DNA of 64,000 nt from Nocardia ninae NBRC 108245 (GTDB lineage: Bacteria; Actinomycetota; Actinomycetes; Mycobacteriales; Mycobacteriaceae), in the NCBI RefSeq assembly GCF_007990755.1, contig NZ_BJXA01000013.1:1-64000 (forward strand), read 5' to 3'. The translations under genes were made by a program, and so were the position numbers. The notes beneath the pieces were generated by a model. It was given only the letters and a program-made list of their open reading frames with translations, had not been told where the DNA came from and searched no databases. Shown in pieces: positions 53,175 through 61,800 of the stretch; the first letter of the stretch is position 1, and every line of letters starts with the position of its first letter.

Positions 53175-53263
53175 TTCGTCGGTTCTCCTGTGCGGTAGAC
53201 GATCTCGCCGGTCAGGCACGCGCTGTTCGCGAACTCCGCCGGGTATGTGAGCATGCCGTCCAT
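53171..53263 (-). CDS. Possible 30-residue ORF coupled to the VOC gene
   Basis: ATG 53263 to TGA 53171, the stop overlapping the VOC start (ATGA). Encodes a peptide starting MDGMLTYPAEFANSACLTG. GGTG lies just upstream. It may be a remnant or a true small protein that couples translation; no family seen. Confidence 0.3.
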   Translation of the reverse strand: MDGMLTYPAEFANSACLTGEIVYRTGEPTK

Positions 53264-53380
53264 GTCACCGGGAAACTGTCGCCTCGGCAAGTCGGCGGAC
53301 ACCGTGCCGTTTGCTGAGGTGCAGGCGGCTACGTTTCGACACCGGTGCACCGGGTAGCTCGGACGGCGAGGAGGTTGACA

Positions 53381-53815
53381 ATGACCGACGCAAAGGACAC
53401 CTGGGATCCGCCGCAGGACACCGGCGGCCCTGACGCGGTGGAGACCGACCCGGCGGCGCTGAACAGCGCCGAAGACCTGGACGAAGACAGTCTCCGGGTG
53501 GATCCGTTCGAGGAAGGCATGGACCCGCCGGAGCACTGGTCCGGTGTGGACAAATACGGCATGACGCCGCGTGAAGAGGCCGAGGCGCGGCCGCTTGCCG
53601 AGCGTCTCGAGGAGGAGCAGCCCGATCTGGTCCCGGAGCCGCCGCCGGAATCCGGGCCGTCCGAAGCCGCGGCGATGACCGTCGTCGACGAGATCGCGGC
53701 CGACGCCGACGACGTTGTCGCGCCGCACAGCTACGAGGAAGATCTGGGCATCGAGGCCGATATCGCGGGCGGGTCCGTCGCGAACGAGATCCGTCGGCCG
53801 GAGCCGCCGGAGTAA
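53381..53815 (+). CDS. DUF5709 family acidic protein
   Basis: 144 residues, very acidic and probably disordered, soluble. EDSLRVDPFEEGMDPPEHWSG, KYGMTPREEAEARPLAERLEEEQPD and EEDLGIEADIAGGSVANEIRRPEPPE follow the DUF5709 order common in actinobacteria. Start ATG 53381 has GAGGAGG upstream. Function unknown. Confidence 0.8.
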   Translation: MTDAKDTWDPPQDTGGPDAVETDPAALNSAEDLDEDSLRVDPFEEGMDPPEHWSGVDKYGMTPREEAEARPLAERLEEEQPDLVPEPPPESGPSEAAAMTVVDEIAADADDVVAPHSYEEDLGIEADIAGGSVANEIRRPEPPE

Positions 53816-53995
53816 GTGTTGCTCGGCTAGCGGCGATGCAGCACTGGCGATGAGGGTCCGAGTTCGGTCGGCGGGGCGCGCTGCCAGATGGGTTGTCCCG
53901 GTATTCCTTTCGGCAGCGCGCCTTCCGCTACGGTTGCGCGCACACGCGATCGACGGGACCGATGAGTTTTCGACGCGGGCACCGTCAGTACGGAT

Positions 53996-54871
53996 ATGAC
54001 GAGAACAACACACACCCTCGAGACCGCCGACTTCGCCATCGTCTACGACGTGCACGGGCCGCTACCCACCGCGGATGGACGCCCGCCGCTGGTCATGGTC
54101 GGCCTGCCAATGGACGCCACCGGTTTCACGACGCTGGCCTCGTATTTTCCCGATCGCACCGTGGTCACCTACGACCCGCGCGGTATCGGGCGCAGCACTC
54201 GCAAGGACGGCCGGGTCGACAATGTGCCTGAGGTCCACGCCGCTGACCTGCACGCCCTGATCGAGGCGCTCGGGACCGGGCCGGTCGAGATGTTCGCCAG
54301 CAGCGGTGGCGCGGTCGTCTCGCTCGCACTCGTGACCGCCTACCCCGATGACGTGTCCACCTTGGTGGCACACGAGCCGCCGCTCATCTCCGTGGTCCCC
54401 GACGCCGCCGCAGCCGAGCGCGCCCGCGCGGGTTACCGAGATGCCTACGAGGCCAAGGGATTCGGCGCAGGCATGGCGGGCTTCATCGCCATGACCTCCT
54501 GGCAAGGCGAGTTCACCGACGACTACTTCGCCCAGCCCTCAGCCGATCCCGCCATGTTCGGCCTGCCCAGCGAGGACGACGGCTCCCGCGACGACCCGCT
54601 GCTGTCCGACCGATCCTGGGCCGTCAGCAGCTACCGCCCCGACATCGCCGCCCTCACCGCCGCCCCCACCCGAATCGTCATCGCGGTCGGCGAAGAGTCC
54701 CTCAACACCTTCACCGGCCGAGCCCCCGTAGCCGCCGCCGAACTCCTCGGTCGGCAAGCCACCGTATTCCCCAGCCACCACGGAGGTTTCGCCGGCGAAG
54801 AATTCGGCTACCCCGGCCAGCCCGAAGCCTTCGCCCGCAAACTCCGCGAGGTTCTGGACACCACTGAGTAG
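53996..54871 (+). CDS. Alpha/beta hydrolase
   Basis: 291 residues. The strand-turn-helix nucleophile motif reads MFASSGGAVVSL (A-S-S-G-G in place of GxSxG), with YDPRGIGRST as the oxyanion strand region and HHGGF near the C-terminus for the His. Substrate unknown. Followed 30 bp later by a SUKH-type gene. Confidence 0.88.
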   Translation: MTRTTHTLETADFAIVYDVHGPLPTADGRPPLVMVGLPMDATGFTTLASYFPDRTVVTYDPRGIGRSTRKDGRVDNVPEVHAADLHALIEALGTGPVEMFASSGGAVVSLALVTAYPDDVSTLVAHEPPLISVVPDAAAAERARAGYRDAYEAKGFGAGMAGFIAMTSWQGEFTDDYFAQPSADPAMFGLPSEDDGSRDDPLLSDRSWAVSSYRPDIAALTAAPTRIVIAVGEESLNTFTGRAPVAAAELLGRQATVFPSHHGGFAGEEFGYPGQPEAFARKLREVLDTTE

Positions 54872-54901
54872 TCAGCTCGCGCCGTTTGTAAGCTTCGCGC
54901 T

Positions 54902-55399
54902 GTGGCGACGGTCGATCAGGTCATGGCATCGTTCTGGAGTGACTCCGACTACGGTGTTCTCGCTCCGCTGACGGATGCGGCGGTTCGGGATGCAGAAGAG
55001 CAGTTGCGGGTGCGGCTGCCTCCCGCGTTGGTGCGGCTCTTGCGGGTGCGCAACGGTGGGACCGTCGCCGAACAATGGAATGCGTCGCCACTTCCGGTGC
55101 CGTCGTTCGCTCGAAGCGACTATGCACGGTTCGACATGGTCATGGGGATCGGCCGTTCCGACGACTTCCAGACGATGCTGGACACGCCATACCTGGTGTC
55201 GGAGTGGGGTCTTCCGTCGCCGATCGTGCTGCTGGATGGTGACGGGCACAGCTGGGTCGGACTCGACTATCGCAGTTGCGGGCCTCGCGGCGAACCCACC
55301 GTGACGTACTTCGATGCGGACCAAGAGGATTCGTTGCTCCTAGCGGCCGACTTCGAGACGTTCCTGGCCGGTTTGACTGCGGCCGAGTCCTTTTGGTGA
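54902..55399 (+). CDS. SMI1/KNR4 (SUKH) family protein
   Basis: 165 residues from GTG 54902. LTDAAVRDAEEQLRVRLPPALVRLLRVRNGG is the SUKH signature, with VLLDGDGHSWVGLDYR and a C-terminal FETFLAGL. Many bacterial members are immunity proteins against secreted toxins; no toxin gene is seen next to it, so this may be an orphan. Confidence 0.85.
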   Translation: MATVDQVMASFWSDSDYGVLAPLTDAAVRDAEEQLRVRLPPALVRLLRVRNGGTVAEQWNASPLPVPSFARSDYARFDMVMGIGRSDDFQTMLDTPYLVSEWGLPSPIVLLDGDGHSWVGLDYRSCGPRGEPTVTYFDADQEDSLLLAADFETFLAGLTAAESFW

Positions 55400-55480
55400 T
55401 ATTCAGGACTCGACCGCAGCAGCCGCAGGTGCGCCATCTATCGGGCCGATCAGGTGTGGGGTGCAGGGTGTTTCGGCGGA

Positions 55481-55864
55481 TCAGGCCGGGCACGCCTGAG
55501 CGACCTCGATGTAGTTGGGGCCCCAGCTGCGGTAGGCGGCGCCGCCGTGGCCGGTTTCTTCGTAGGCCATGAGGCCGTGTTGTCCGGCGGTTTTGGGGGT
55601 CCATTGGATGCTGACTTCGCGGATGTCGGGTTCGTGGACGGCGGTTCCGATGAGGATGCCGTTGTCTTCGAAGCTGACGATGCCGCCGACGCCCCAGTAG
55701 GGGTTCACGTCGACGGTGATGGTGTAGGTGCTTCCCACAGCGTGGTTCGTGCCGGAGACGGTGGGGTAGGCGGGCTCGGCAGACGCCGTCGGCACTGTGT
55801 ACAGCGCGGCGACGAGTACTGCGAGACCGATGCCGCCTCGGCGGATCATGGTTCGTAGCGACAA
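55481..55864 (-). CDS. Secreted Ig-like fold protein, TTG start
   Basis: 127 residues. TTG 55864 is chosen because AAAGGAGAT sits just upstream; ATG 55849 would have no ribosome site. Signal peptide (RRGGIGLAVLVAALYTVPTASA), mature beta-sandwich-like sequence (VGSTYTITVDVNPYWG, VSIQWTPKTAGQHGLMAYE). Exported; function unknown. Confidence 0.72.
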   Translation of the reverse strand: MSLRTMIRRGGIGLAVLVAALYTVPTASAEPAYPTVSGTNHAVGSTYTITVDVNPYWGVGGIVSFEDNGILIGTAVHEPDIREVSIQWTPKTAGQHGLMAYEETGHGGAAYRSWGPNYIEVAQACPA

Positions 55865-56165
55865 GGTGGATCTCCTTTTGCCTGGTGACACAACATCATT
55901 CGGGGCCGGACCGGGGAGGCGGATGATGAGGCGCGACAGTCCGCATGGAAGCTGAACCCGATGGGCTGGCTGAGCGCCGGCGACGTACGCGGGCGACTCG
56001 TGCGCTGACGATCGATCACAGCGACTCGCATCTAACCCCCCATATCCCTTGCGGCAGACGCACTCCCAAGGCGCCGACCCGTCAGGACCTCGACCCGCCC
56101 TGTTGGCGGACCCCCGTATAGATAGTGGCACATAGTGGCCGGATCTGACGGGGCATGATGGCCGG
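55865..56165. other. 301-bp divergent intergenic region
   Basis: Between the secreted protein gene and the DinB gene. The only pattern noted is ATAGTGGC repeated at 56122 and 56132 (10-bp period) just before the DinB gene. No ORF with coding bias seen. Confidence 0.4.
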
Positions 56166-56678
56166 ATGGAGTCGAATCAGCGCAGTGAACCAGGTCAGGT
56201 TGCCGGAGAGTACGAGACGCTCACCGGGTTCCTGCGATTTCAACGAGAGACGCTGGCTTGGAAGTGTTCCGGGCTTACTCCGGAACAGCTTCGGCTGCGG
56301 GCGGTGCCACCTTCGGCGCTGTCGCTCCTCGGACTGGTTCGCCATTTGACCGACGTGGAACGGACCTGGTTCACGCGGGTTTTGGAGGGTGACGAAGCGC
56401 CGCTTCTGTATTGGGGCGAGGATTCCGCTGACGACACCGACTTCGAGGTCGAGGGGGCCGATGCTGAGGAGTCGATTAGGTTGTGGGAGAAGGAATGTGC
56501 TCGTTCCAGGGAGATCGTCGAGGCGAGCGGATCGCTCGATAGAGTCGGTACGCGTCGGTCATCCGGTGCCACGTACAGCTTGCGATGGATCCTCACTCAC
56601 ATGATCGAGGAGTACGCGCGCCACAACGGGCACGCCGACCTGCTGCGGGAAGTCATCGACGGTCAGACCGGTGAATAG
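56166..56678 (+). CDS. DinB/DUF664 family protein
   Basis: 170 residues. FLRFQRETLAWKCSGLTPEQLR, LVRHLTDVERTWF and HMIEEYARHNGHADLLRE carry the His residues of the DinB four-helix metal-binding fold. Many actinobacterial members are mycothiol- or bacillithiol-linked transferases; substrate unknown. Confidence 0.87.
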   Translation: MESNQRSEPGQVAGEYETLTGFLRFQRETLAWKCSGLTPEQLRLRAVPPSALSLLGLVRHLTDVERTWFTRVLEGDEAPLLYWGEDSADDTDFEVEGADAEESIRLWEKECARSREIVEASGSLDRVGTRRSSGATYSLRWILTHMIEEYARHNGHADLLREVIDGQTGE

Positions 56679-56762
56679 CTGCGGGTCGCTGTCTCCGAAA
56701 GGGCGCCCGGCCCGCACGTTCGCGAGTGCCGACACGCTGAATCCACGGTGCTGTACTCCTCC

Positions 56763-56878
56763 GCCACCGTGTCCCGCTCGCCCGCGGACCCCGTGTCGAG
56801 AGGAACATGACGGTGCCGCTACTCGCGCTTCTGCGCCACCGTGTCCCGCTCGACCTCCGATCCCGTGTCGAGCGGGAC
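56763..56878. repeat. Two-copy 72-bp tandem repeat with inverted arms
   Basis: The block GCCACCGTGTCCCGCTCG ... CCCGTGTCGAG occurs twice, 72 bp apart. In copy 2 GTCCCGCTCGA (56843-56853) and TCGAGCGGGAC (56868-56878) are perfect 11-bp arms; copy 1 has decayed arms. It lies between the DinB and YunG genes and does not look coding. Confidence 0.6.
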
Positions 56879-56952
56879 GTGGTGTGGGAGAGCCCGCGCT
56901 TTGATGTTGGTCGGCTGGTGAGGGTGTCGGTGGGGCGTGGGATGCTCCCGAT

Positions 56953-57408
56953 GTGACCGTTTGGGACCTGCTCGATATCGATCGGGCGCTGCGCGCGAGT
57001 TGGGCGGCCGATACCTGCTCAGCCGATGATGTAGCCCGTGCCGCTTGGCAAGTCGACAATCCTGCCTGGGGGCATTGCGACATCACGGCCTTGATCGTCA
57101 ACGACATCTTCGGTGGCGATCTGATGACGGGGGAGGTGTGGCTCGGTGCGGAGCAGCACGGGTTTCACTGTTGGAACCGTTTGCCCAGCGGCATGGAACT
57201 CGACCTGACCCGTGAGCAGTTCCGGCTCGGTCAAATCATCACTGCTGCAAGCGCTGTCGAGCGCCCACGTGACCGACTACCGCGGCGATGGGACGAGTAC
57301 CTGCTCCTGCGCGAGCGCGTCATCGCCCATCTCGGCCACCTACCCGAACCCGCCGAGTCGGCAATCGCCCGTAAGGGGCGTGATCGATCTGGAGCGCCCC
57401 GCGGCTGA
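56953..57408 (+). CDS. YunG-like protein
   Basis: 151 residues from GTG 56953. WGHCDITALIVNDIFGGDL, HGFHCWNRLPSGMELDLTREQF match the YunG-like hypothetical family, which resembles small papain/transglutaminase-like folds (Cys, His and Asp in these motifs). Function unknown. Confidence 0.72.
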   Translation: MTVWDLLDIDRALRASWAADTCSADDVARAAWQVDNPAWGHCDITALIVNDIFGGDLMTGEVWLGAEQHGFHCWNRLPSGMELDLTREQFRLGQIITAASAVERPRDRLPRRWDEYLLLRERVIAHLGHLPEPAESAIARKGRDRSGAPRG

Positions 57409-57512
57409 TTTACCCCGCAACGACCGATCAGCCAAAGATGTTGCAGCAGTGCCGGATTTTGATACCACATCTAGCTCGCCCCGGGCAGCCAGAGCGTGGT
57501 CCAGTCGGTAGC

Positions 57513-58691
57513 TCAACGAACGGACAACACCTCGCTCCGCCTGGCCTGCAACAGCTCTCGACGCTTCTCATCCTTGATCCACCTCAATGAACCAGGCTTG
57601 CGCGCCTCGTCCGCGAGGTGTTTCAGCGTGTGCCGGCACACGAACTCCTTGAGCTTCGCGGCAGGGCCGCCGGCGAGGTGGAACTTGGTGGCGGTGTCGT
57701 CGTTGGCGGCGAATTGGAAGAGCCCGGCGCGACGGCCCAGGCTGAGGCACTGCCCTGCGAAACCCAGGTTGATGGGTGCCGGTTGCTGATCGGCGATCCG
57801 GCTGAGCACCGTGTCGGCGGCGTGTGCGCCGATCCGCGTTGCGCTCTGGCAGCTCATCCGGAACGGCAGGTTCGACGGTGCCGCTGAGTCCCCGGCGGCG
57901 ACGATGTGTGCGTCGTCCACGCTGGTCAGCGTCTCATCGGTGAGCAGCCTGCCCACCGCGTCGGTGCTCAGCCCGCTGCGTACGGCCAGGTCGGGTACGC
58001 CGAATCCGGCGGTCCAAATGGTCACCGCGCTGCGCAGCGTGTGGCCGCCGCTCAGCCGCACCACGTCGGGCGTGACGGCGGTAACCGTCGCGGCGGGACC
58101 TTCGAGCACGGTCACCCCGAGTTTCGCCATCCGCTTGGCCACCGAGCGCCGGCCTCGCGGATGCAGATACGGGCCGAGCACCGAACCGCACACCAGCGTC
58201 ACCCTGCGACCTTGCTCGGCCAGCTCGGCGGCGACCTCGATGCCGGTCGGACCGGCTCCGACCACCGTCACCGCGGCCGTCGCCGCATCGAGAACCGGCC
58301 GCAACCGCTGAGCCTCTTCCAATGTGCCCACGGGATAGGCGAATTCGGCCGCCCCGGGCACTTGCGGCTCAGCGCTCCCGCTGCCCACCGCGTAGATCAG
58401 GTAGTCGTAGCCGACCACCCCTCCGCTGGCCAAACCCACTCTGCGCGCGGCCACGTCGACCTCTGTCACAGTGTCTACGACCAGCTGAACACCCTCAGCC
58501 AGGATCTCCCGGTAGTCGACGACCGCGTCGCCGGACCCAGCCACCAACTGATGCAGGCGGATCCGCTCGACAAAGTGCGAACGCGGGTTGATCAGCGTCA
58601 CGGTCACGTCGCCGCGCTGCGTCAGTCGGTTGGCCGCCAGCACACCGGCGTACCCGCCGCCGATCACGACCACATCGGTGTTCCCAGTCAT
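57513..58691 (-). CDS. NAD(P)H dehydrogenase-like FAD oxidoreductase
   Basis: 392 residues. Two Rossmann motifs: VVVIGGGYAGVLAANRL (FAD) and TVVGAGPTGIEVAAELAEQG (NAD(P)H), and HIVAAGDSAAPSN near the C-terminus, as in type II NADH dehydrogenases and related flavoproteins. Start ATG 58691 has AAGGAGA upstream. An AraC gene is divergent, 151 bp away, and may regulate it. Confidence 0.9.
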   Translation of the reverse strand: MTGNTDVVVIGGGYAGVLAANRLTQRGDVTVTLINPRSHFVERIRLHQLVAGSGDAVVDYREILAEGVQLVVDTVTEVDVAARRVGLASGGVVGYDYLIYAVGSGSAEPQVPGAAEFAYPVGTLEEAQRLRPVLDAATAAVTVVGAGPTGIEVAAELAEQGRRVTLVCGSVLGPYLHPRGRRSVAKRMAKLGVTVLEGPAATVTAVTPDVVRLSGGHTLRSAVTIWTAGFGVPDLAVRSGLSTDAVGRLLTDETLTSVDDAHIVAAGDSAAPSNLPFRMSCQSATRIGAHAADTVLSRIADQQPAPINLGFAGQCLSLGRRAGLFQFAANDDTATKFHLAGGPAAKLKEFVCRHTLKHLADEARKPGSLRWIKDEKRRELLQARRSEVLSVR

Positions 58692-58842
58692 GGTGTCTCC
58701 TTACTTGCCGGGGTTCGGGAATAGGACACTTGGCGACCGACTTTTGTGACAGGTGTGAGGCAGGCCACGCCCGGGAGCGTGGACCGCGACCTGTCGGCAC
58801 CGGTGCCACGCTGATCACGCCGTCGACTCGTACGATGGCGGC

Positions 58843-59715
58843 ATGCCCGTCGAGCCTGTTCGTGTTGCTGGGGCCGAGGTGGATGTCGCTGTCCCAGCAT
58901 GGCCGGGACGGGTGGCGGGGGTCAGTATGGCCGGGTTCCGTAGCCGGGCACAGAGTCCGGTCGAACTGCCGATGGTGCCTTACCCGGCTCTGACGGTGTT
59001 CATCGATTTCGGTGACGTGTTTCTCGCTGAGGCGGCCAGTGGTGTGCGAATGCATGGCGGTGGTGTCGTCGGTCTCGGGCCTGCCGGTGTGCGCGGGTGC
59101 GGGCGGGAGGTCGACCTGCTGCAGGTGCGGTTGTCTCCGGTGGTCGCGCATGCGGTGCTGGGCACGTCGTCGGAGTTGGCGGGGACGGTGGTTGCCCTCG
59201 ATGAGCTGTGGCAGGGCGATGCCGTACGCCTTCGGGAGCAACTGCACGCCACCCGATCCTGGGATGAACGATTCGCGATCGCGGAAACCATGCTCGGTCG
59301 TCGGCTGGGGGAGGGGCGGGTGGTGCATCCGGAGGTCGCCTACGCCTGGGCGCGAATCATGAAGAGCCGGGGGCAGATTCGGGTGGAGCGATTGGCCGAG
59401 GAGGTGGGCTGGAGCCGCAAAAGGTTGTGGTCGCGGTTCCGTTCGCAGATCGGGCTGACGCCCAAGCGTGCCGCGCAGCTGGTTCGGTTCGACTATGCGG
59501 CGCACCGTCTTGCGGGAGGGGACAGTGCCGCGTCGGTGTCGGCCGAGAGCGGTTATGTCGACCAGTCGCACCTGTATCGGGATGCCAGGAGCTTTGCCGG
59601 GCTGACGCCGACGGCGCTTGCGGTCGCGCCGTGGTTGGCAGTCGATCCCGTCGCGTGGGCGCCCCGGTCCACGCGCGGCGGCGGTGCCGCCGCTGAGCGC
59701 GTGACCGTCCGCTGA
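58843..59715 (+). CDS. AraC family transcriptional regulator
   Basis: 290 residues. The N-terminal sensor half is cupin-like; the C-terminal double HTH includes IRVERLAEEVGWSRKRLWSRFRSQIGLTPKRAAQLVRF and SAESGYVDQSHLYRDARSFAGLTP. Divergent from the FAD oxidoreductase, upstream of an esterase gene; either may be its target. Confidence 0.9.
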   Translation: MPVEPVRVAGAEVDVAVPAWPGRVAGVSMAGFRSRAQSPVELPMVPYPALTVFIDFGDVFLAEAASGVRMHGGGVVGLGPAGVRGCGREVDLLQVRLSPVVAHAVLGTSSELAGTVVALDELWQGDAVRLREQLHATRSWDERFAIAETMLGRRLGEGRVVHPEVAYAWARIMKSRGQIRVERLAEEVGWSRKRLWSRFRSQIGLTPKRAAQLVRFDYAAHRLAGGDSAASVSAESGYVDQSHLYRDARSFAGLTPTALAVAPWLAVDPVAWAPRSTRGGGAAAERVTVR

Positions 59716-59934
59716 GCGCGTCGCTGTGCTGAGCGGGTGACACCGCGCCGACGCCCGCGACACAACGCCGACACCTGCGACCTACATCCGGCCTCGCGGA
59801 CCCGAACTCCGGAGCGGGAACATTTTTCCAATACAACCGGTCGGATTCCGTCGATGCTGACTCTCATGTCCGCAAACACGCGCTCGACACCGGCTGTCCG
59901 GTCGGCCGACGCGGTGCCGTCGAGGAGGAATGAC

Positions 59935-60951
59935 ATGAACGCCGTAACTGGCATCGAACGCCCACCGCTCGGTTACCGGCTGCTGCACACGGTGCAGAAG
60001 GAGCCGGACTGGTCGACGATCACCGACGAAGAACTGATCACCTACCGCGACGCGGCGAACCGCAAGGCAGCTGCCCGCCTGAGTCGAGTGATCACCGGAT
60101 TCCCGGATCGTCGTGCCACGATCCGTTGGCAGGAGGTGACACTGGCCGACAGGACGGTCCAGGTCAGGGTGTACCGCCCCACCGCCGAGCATGCCACCGC
60201 GCTGCCGCTCGTCCTGCACGTGCACGGCGGCGGATTCGTGGGGACGGCACCGCAATGCGATTGGGCGAACAGTCATTTCGCCGCGCGACTGCCCGCGATC
60301 GTCGTCTCGGTCGAGCACCGCCTCCTCGCGCCGGGGAGCCCACTCTCGGCGGCCGTCGACGACGGCTGGGATGTGCTGCGCCACCTGGCAGAGAACGCTG
60401 CGGACTGGGGGATCGACGCGGCAAGGATTGCGGTGGCGGGGGAGAGCACCGGCGCATTGATCGCCGCACTCACCGCGATCCGAGCCAAAGCCGCCGACCT
60501 ACCGCTACGAGCCCAGGTATTGACCAATCCCGTTGCCGACGTGACGGATTCGATGTTCGACTACCCCTCCATGGTCGAGCACGCGAACAGCCCGGGGCTG
60601 ACCGTCGCGAGGTTGCGGCTGTTCCGCGAATTGGCAGTCCCCGAGGGAACAGATCCCCACGCGGTGTCACCCCTCCACGCCACCGACCTGAGCGGACTGG
60701 CCCCAGCCCTCGTCGTGGTGCCGACCATCGACCCGGTAGCCGACCACGGTCGTCGTTATGCCCAGCGGCTGGGCGAGTTCGGCACCCCCGCAAGACGTTC
60801 CGAACATCGCGGAGCCCCACACGCCTTCCTCGCCCTGCCCGGCGTGGTCCCACAGGCCAAGGCCGCACGCGCCGAGATCACCGAGTTCCTCGACGGGCAC
60901 CTAGCCGAATCACAGTCGACCGCGCGTCCGACGAAGGCGACGGCACGATAG
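59935..60951 (+). CDS. HSL-family carboxylesterase
   Basis: 338 residues. HVHGGGF oxyanion motif, nucleophile in AGESTGALIA, Asp in PTIDPVADHG and His in GAPHAFLALP define a hormone-sensitive-lipase-type esterase. ATG 59935 is chosen over an upstream frame start (59737) because AGGAGG is 7 bases before it. Substrate unknown. Confidence 0.9.
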   Translation: MNAVTGIERPPLGYRLLHTVQKEPDWSTITDEELITYRDAANRKAAARLSRVITGFPDRRATIRWQEVTLADRTVQVRVYRPTAEHATALPLVLHVHGGGFVGTAPQCDWANSHFAARLPAIVVSVEHRLLAPGSPLSAAVDDGWDVLRHLAENAADWGIDAARIAVAGESTGALIAALTAIRAKAADLPLRAQVLTNPVADVTDSMFDYPSMVEHANSPGLTVARLRLFRELAVPEGTDPHAVSPLHATDLSGLAPALVVVPTIDPVADHGRRYAQRLGEFGTPARRSEHRGAPHAFLALPGVVPQAKAARAEITEFLDGHLAESQSTARPTKATAR

Positions 60952-60998
60952 TCCCCGATTCCACGGGACCGGCTGACTGTGGCGTTCGCCGAAGCCTG

Positions 60999-61682
60999 TC
61001 AGTCGGCGGCGTCCGTAAGTGCCGCTGCGGTCAGCGTGAGGTGCTGGGTCAGGGTGGCGGCTGCGGTGTCGGGGTCGCGCGCCAGGGCGGCTTCCTCCAG
61101 CTTGCGGTGTTCCTCGTCACCGTCCCGGTCGGGGTTGCGGCGGGAGGACCAGCGGCGGGCGAGTTCGCTTGCGGTCCACAGTCGGTCGAACGTTTCCAGG
61201 AGGACGGGGTTGCCGCAGCCTTCCAAGAGGGTGCGGTGGAAAACGCGGTGGGCTTCGGACCAGGCGTCGCTGTAGTACTCGCCTTCGTCCGGCACGTACG
61301 GCGGGGTGCGGGACAGGCGGTGGTGGGCCGCTCGGACGCGCGACTCCCAATCGAGGTCGCCGCGTTGGATGGACATGCGCAACAGGACCGGCTCGACAGT
61401 CCGGCGGGCCTCGGCGATCTCCTGCCAGCGGCGGTCGGAGAAGGCCGGGACGGCGAAGCCACGGTTGGGCAGCCGGTCGGCGAGGCCTTCGCCGACCAGC
61501 CGGACGAGCGCCTCGCGCACGACGGCCAGGCTCACACCCTGTTCCTTGGCGAGGTCCTGCGGTTTGAGCGCGTCACCGGGGGCGAATCTTCCGCGCATGA
61601 TCGCGTCCCGCAGGTGCGTGTAAATCTGCTCGGTGAGCATCTGCTTTCCCGATGAGGTCGAGGAGTGGGCCGTCCGGGTCAT
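60999..61682 (-). CDS. GntR family (FCD) transcriptional regulator
   Basis: 227 residues. The wHTH reads GDALKPQDLAKEQGVSLAVVREALVRLVGEGLADRLPNRGFAV; the FCD effector domain follows (AHHRLSRTPP, HRVFHRTLL, AALARDPDTAAATLTQHL). Divergent from the PEBP-SRPBCC gene, with a perfect palindrome between them that should be its operator. Confidence 0.92.
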   Translation of the reverse strand: MTRTAHSSTSSGKQMLTEQIYTHLRDAIMRGRFAPGDALKPQDLAKEQGVSLAVVREALVRLVGEGLADRLPNRGFAVPAFSDRRWQEIAEARRTVEPVLLRMSIQRGDLDWESRVRAAHHRLSRTPPYVPDEGEYYSDAWSEAHRVFHRTLLEGCGNPVLLETFDRLWTASELARRWSSRRNPDRDGDEEHRKLEEAALARDPDTAAATLTQHLTLTAAALTDAAD

Positions 61683-61706
61683 GCGTCAAGCATAGACGAT
61701 CGGAGG

Positions 61707-61720
61707 GATAATCGATTATC
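61707..61720. promoter_or_regulatory. GntR-type operator palindrome
   Basis: GATAATCGATTATC, a perfect 14-bp palindrome between the divergent gntR and PEBP-SRPBCC genes, 24 bp before the gntR start. FadR-type regulators commonly bind such AT-rich dyads. Confidence 0.6.
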
Positions 61721-61800
61721 TGTGTTAGGGTCGATCCTGTGGCGGCGTCCTGATCGGAACATCCCGCCACTCCACAGCACGGCCTGAAAGGAACGACGCG

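Noticed and set aside
53171-54055. 294-codon minus-strand frame
   Set aside because: Mostly a shadow of the DUF5709 gene; only its last 30 codons are listed as a doubtful ORF.
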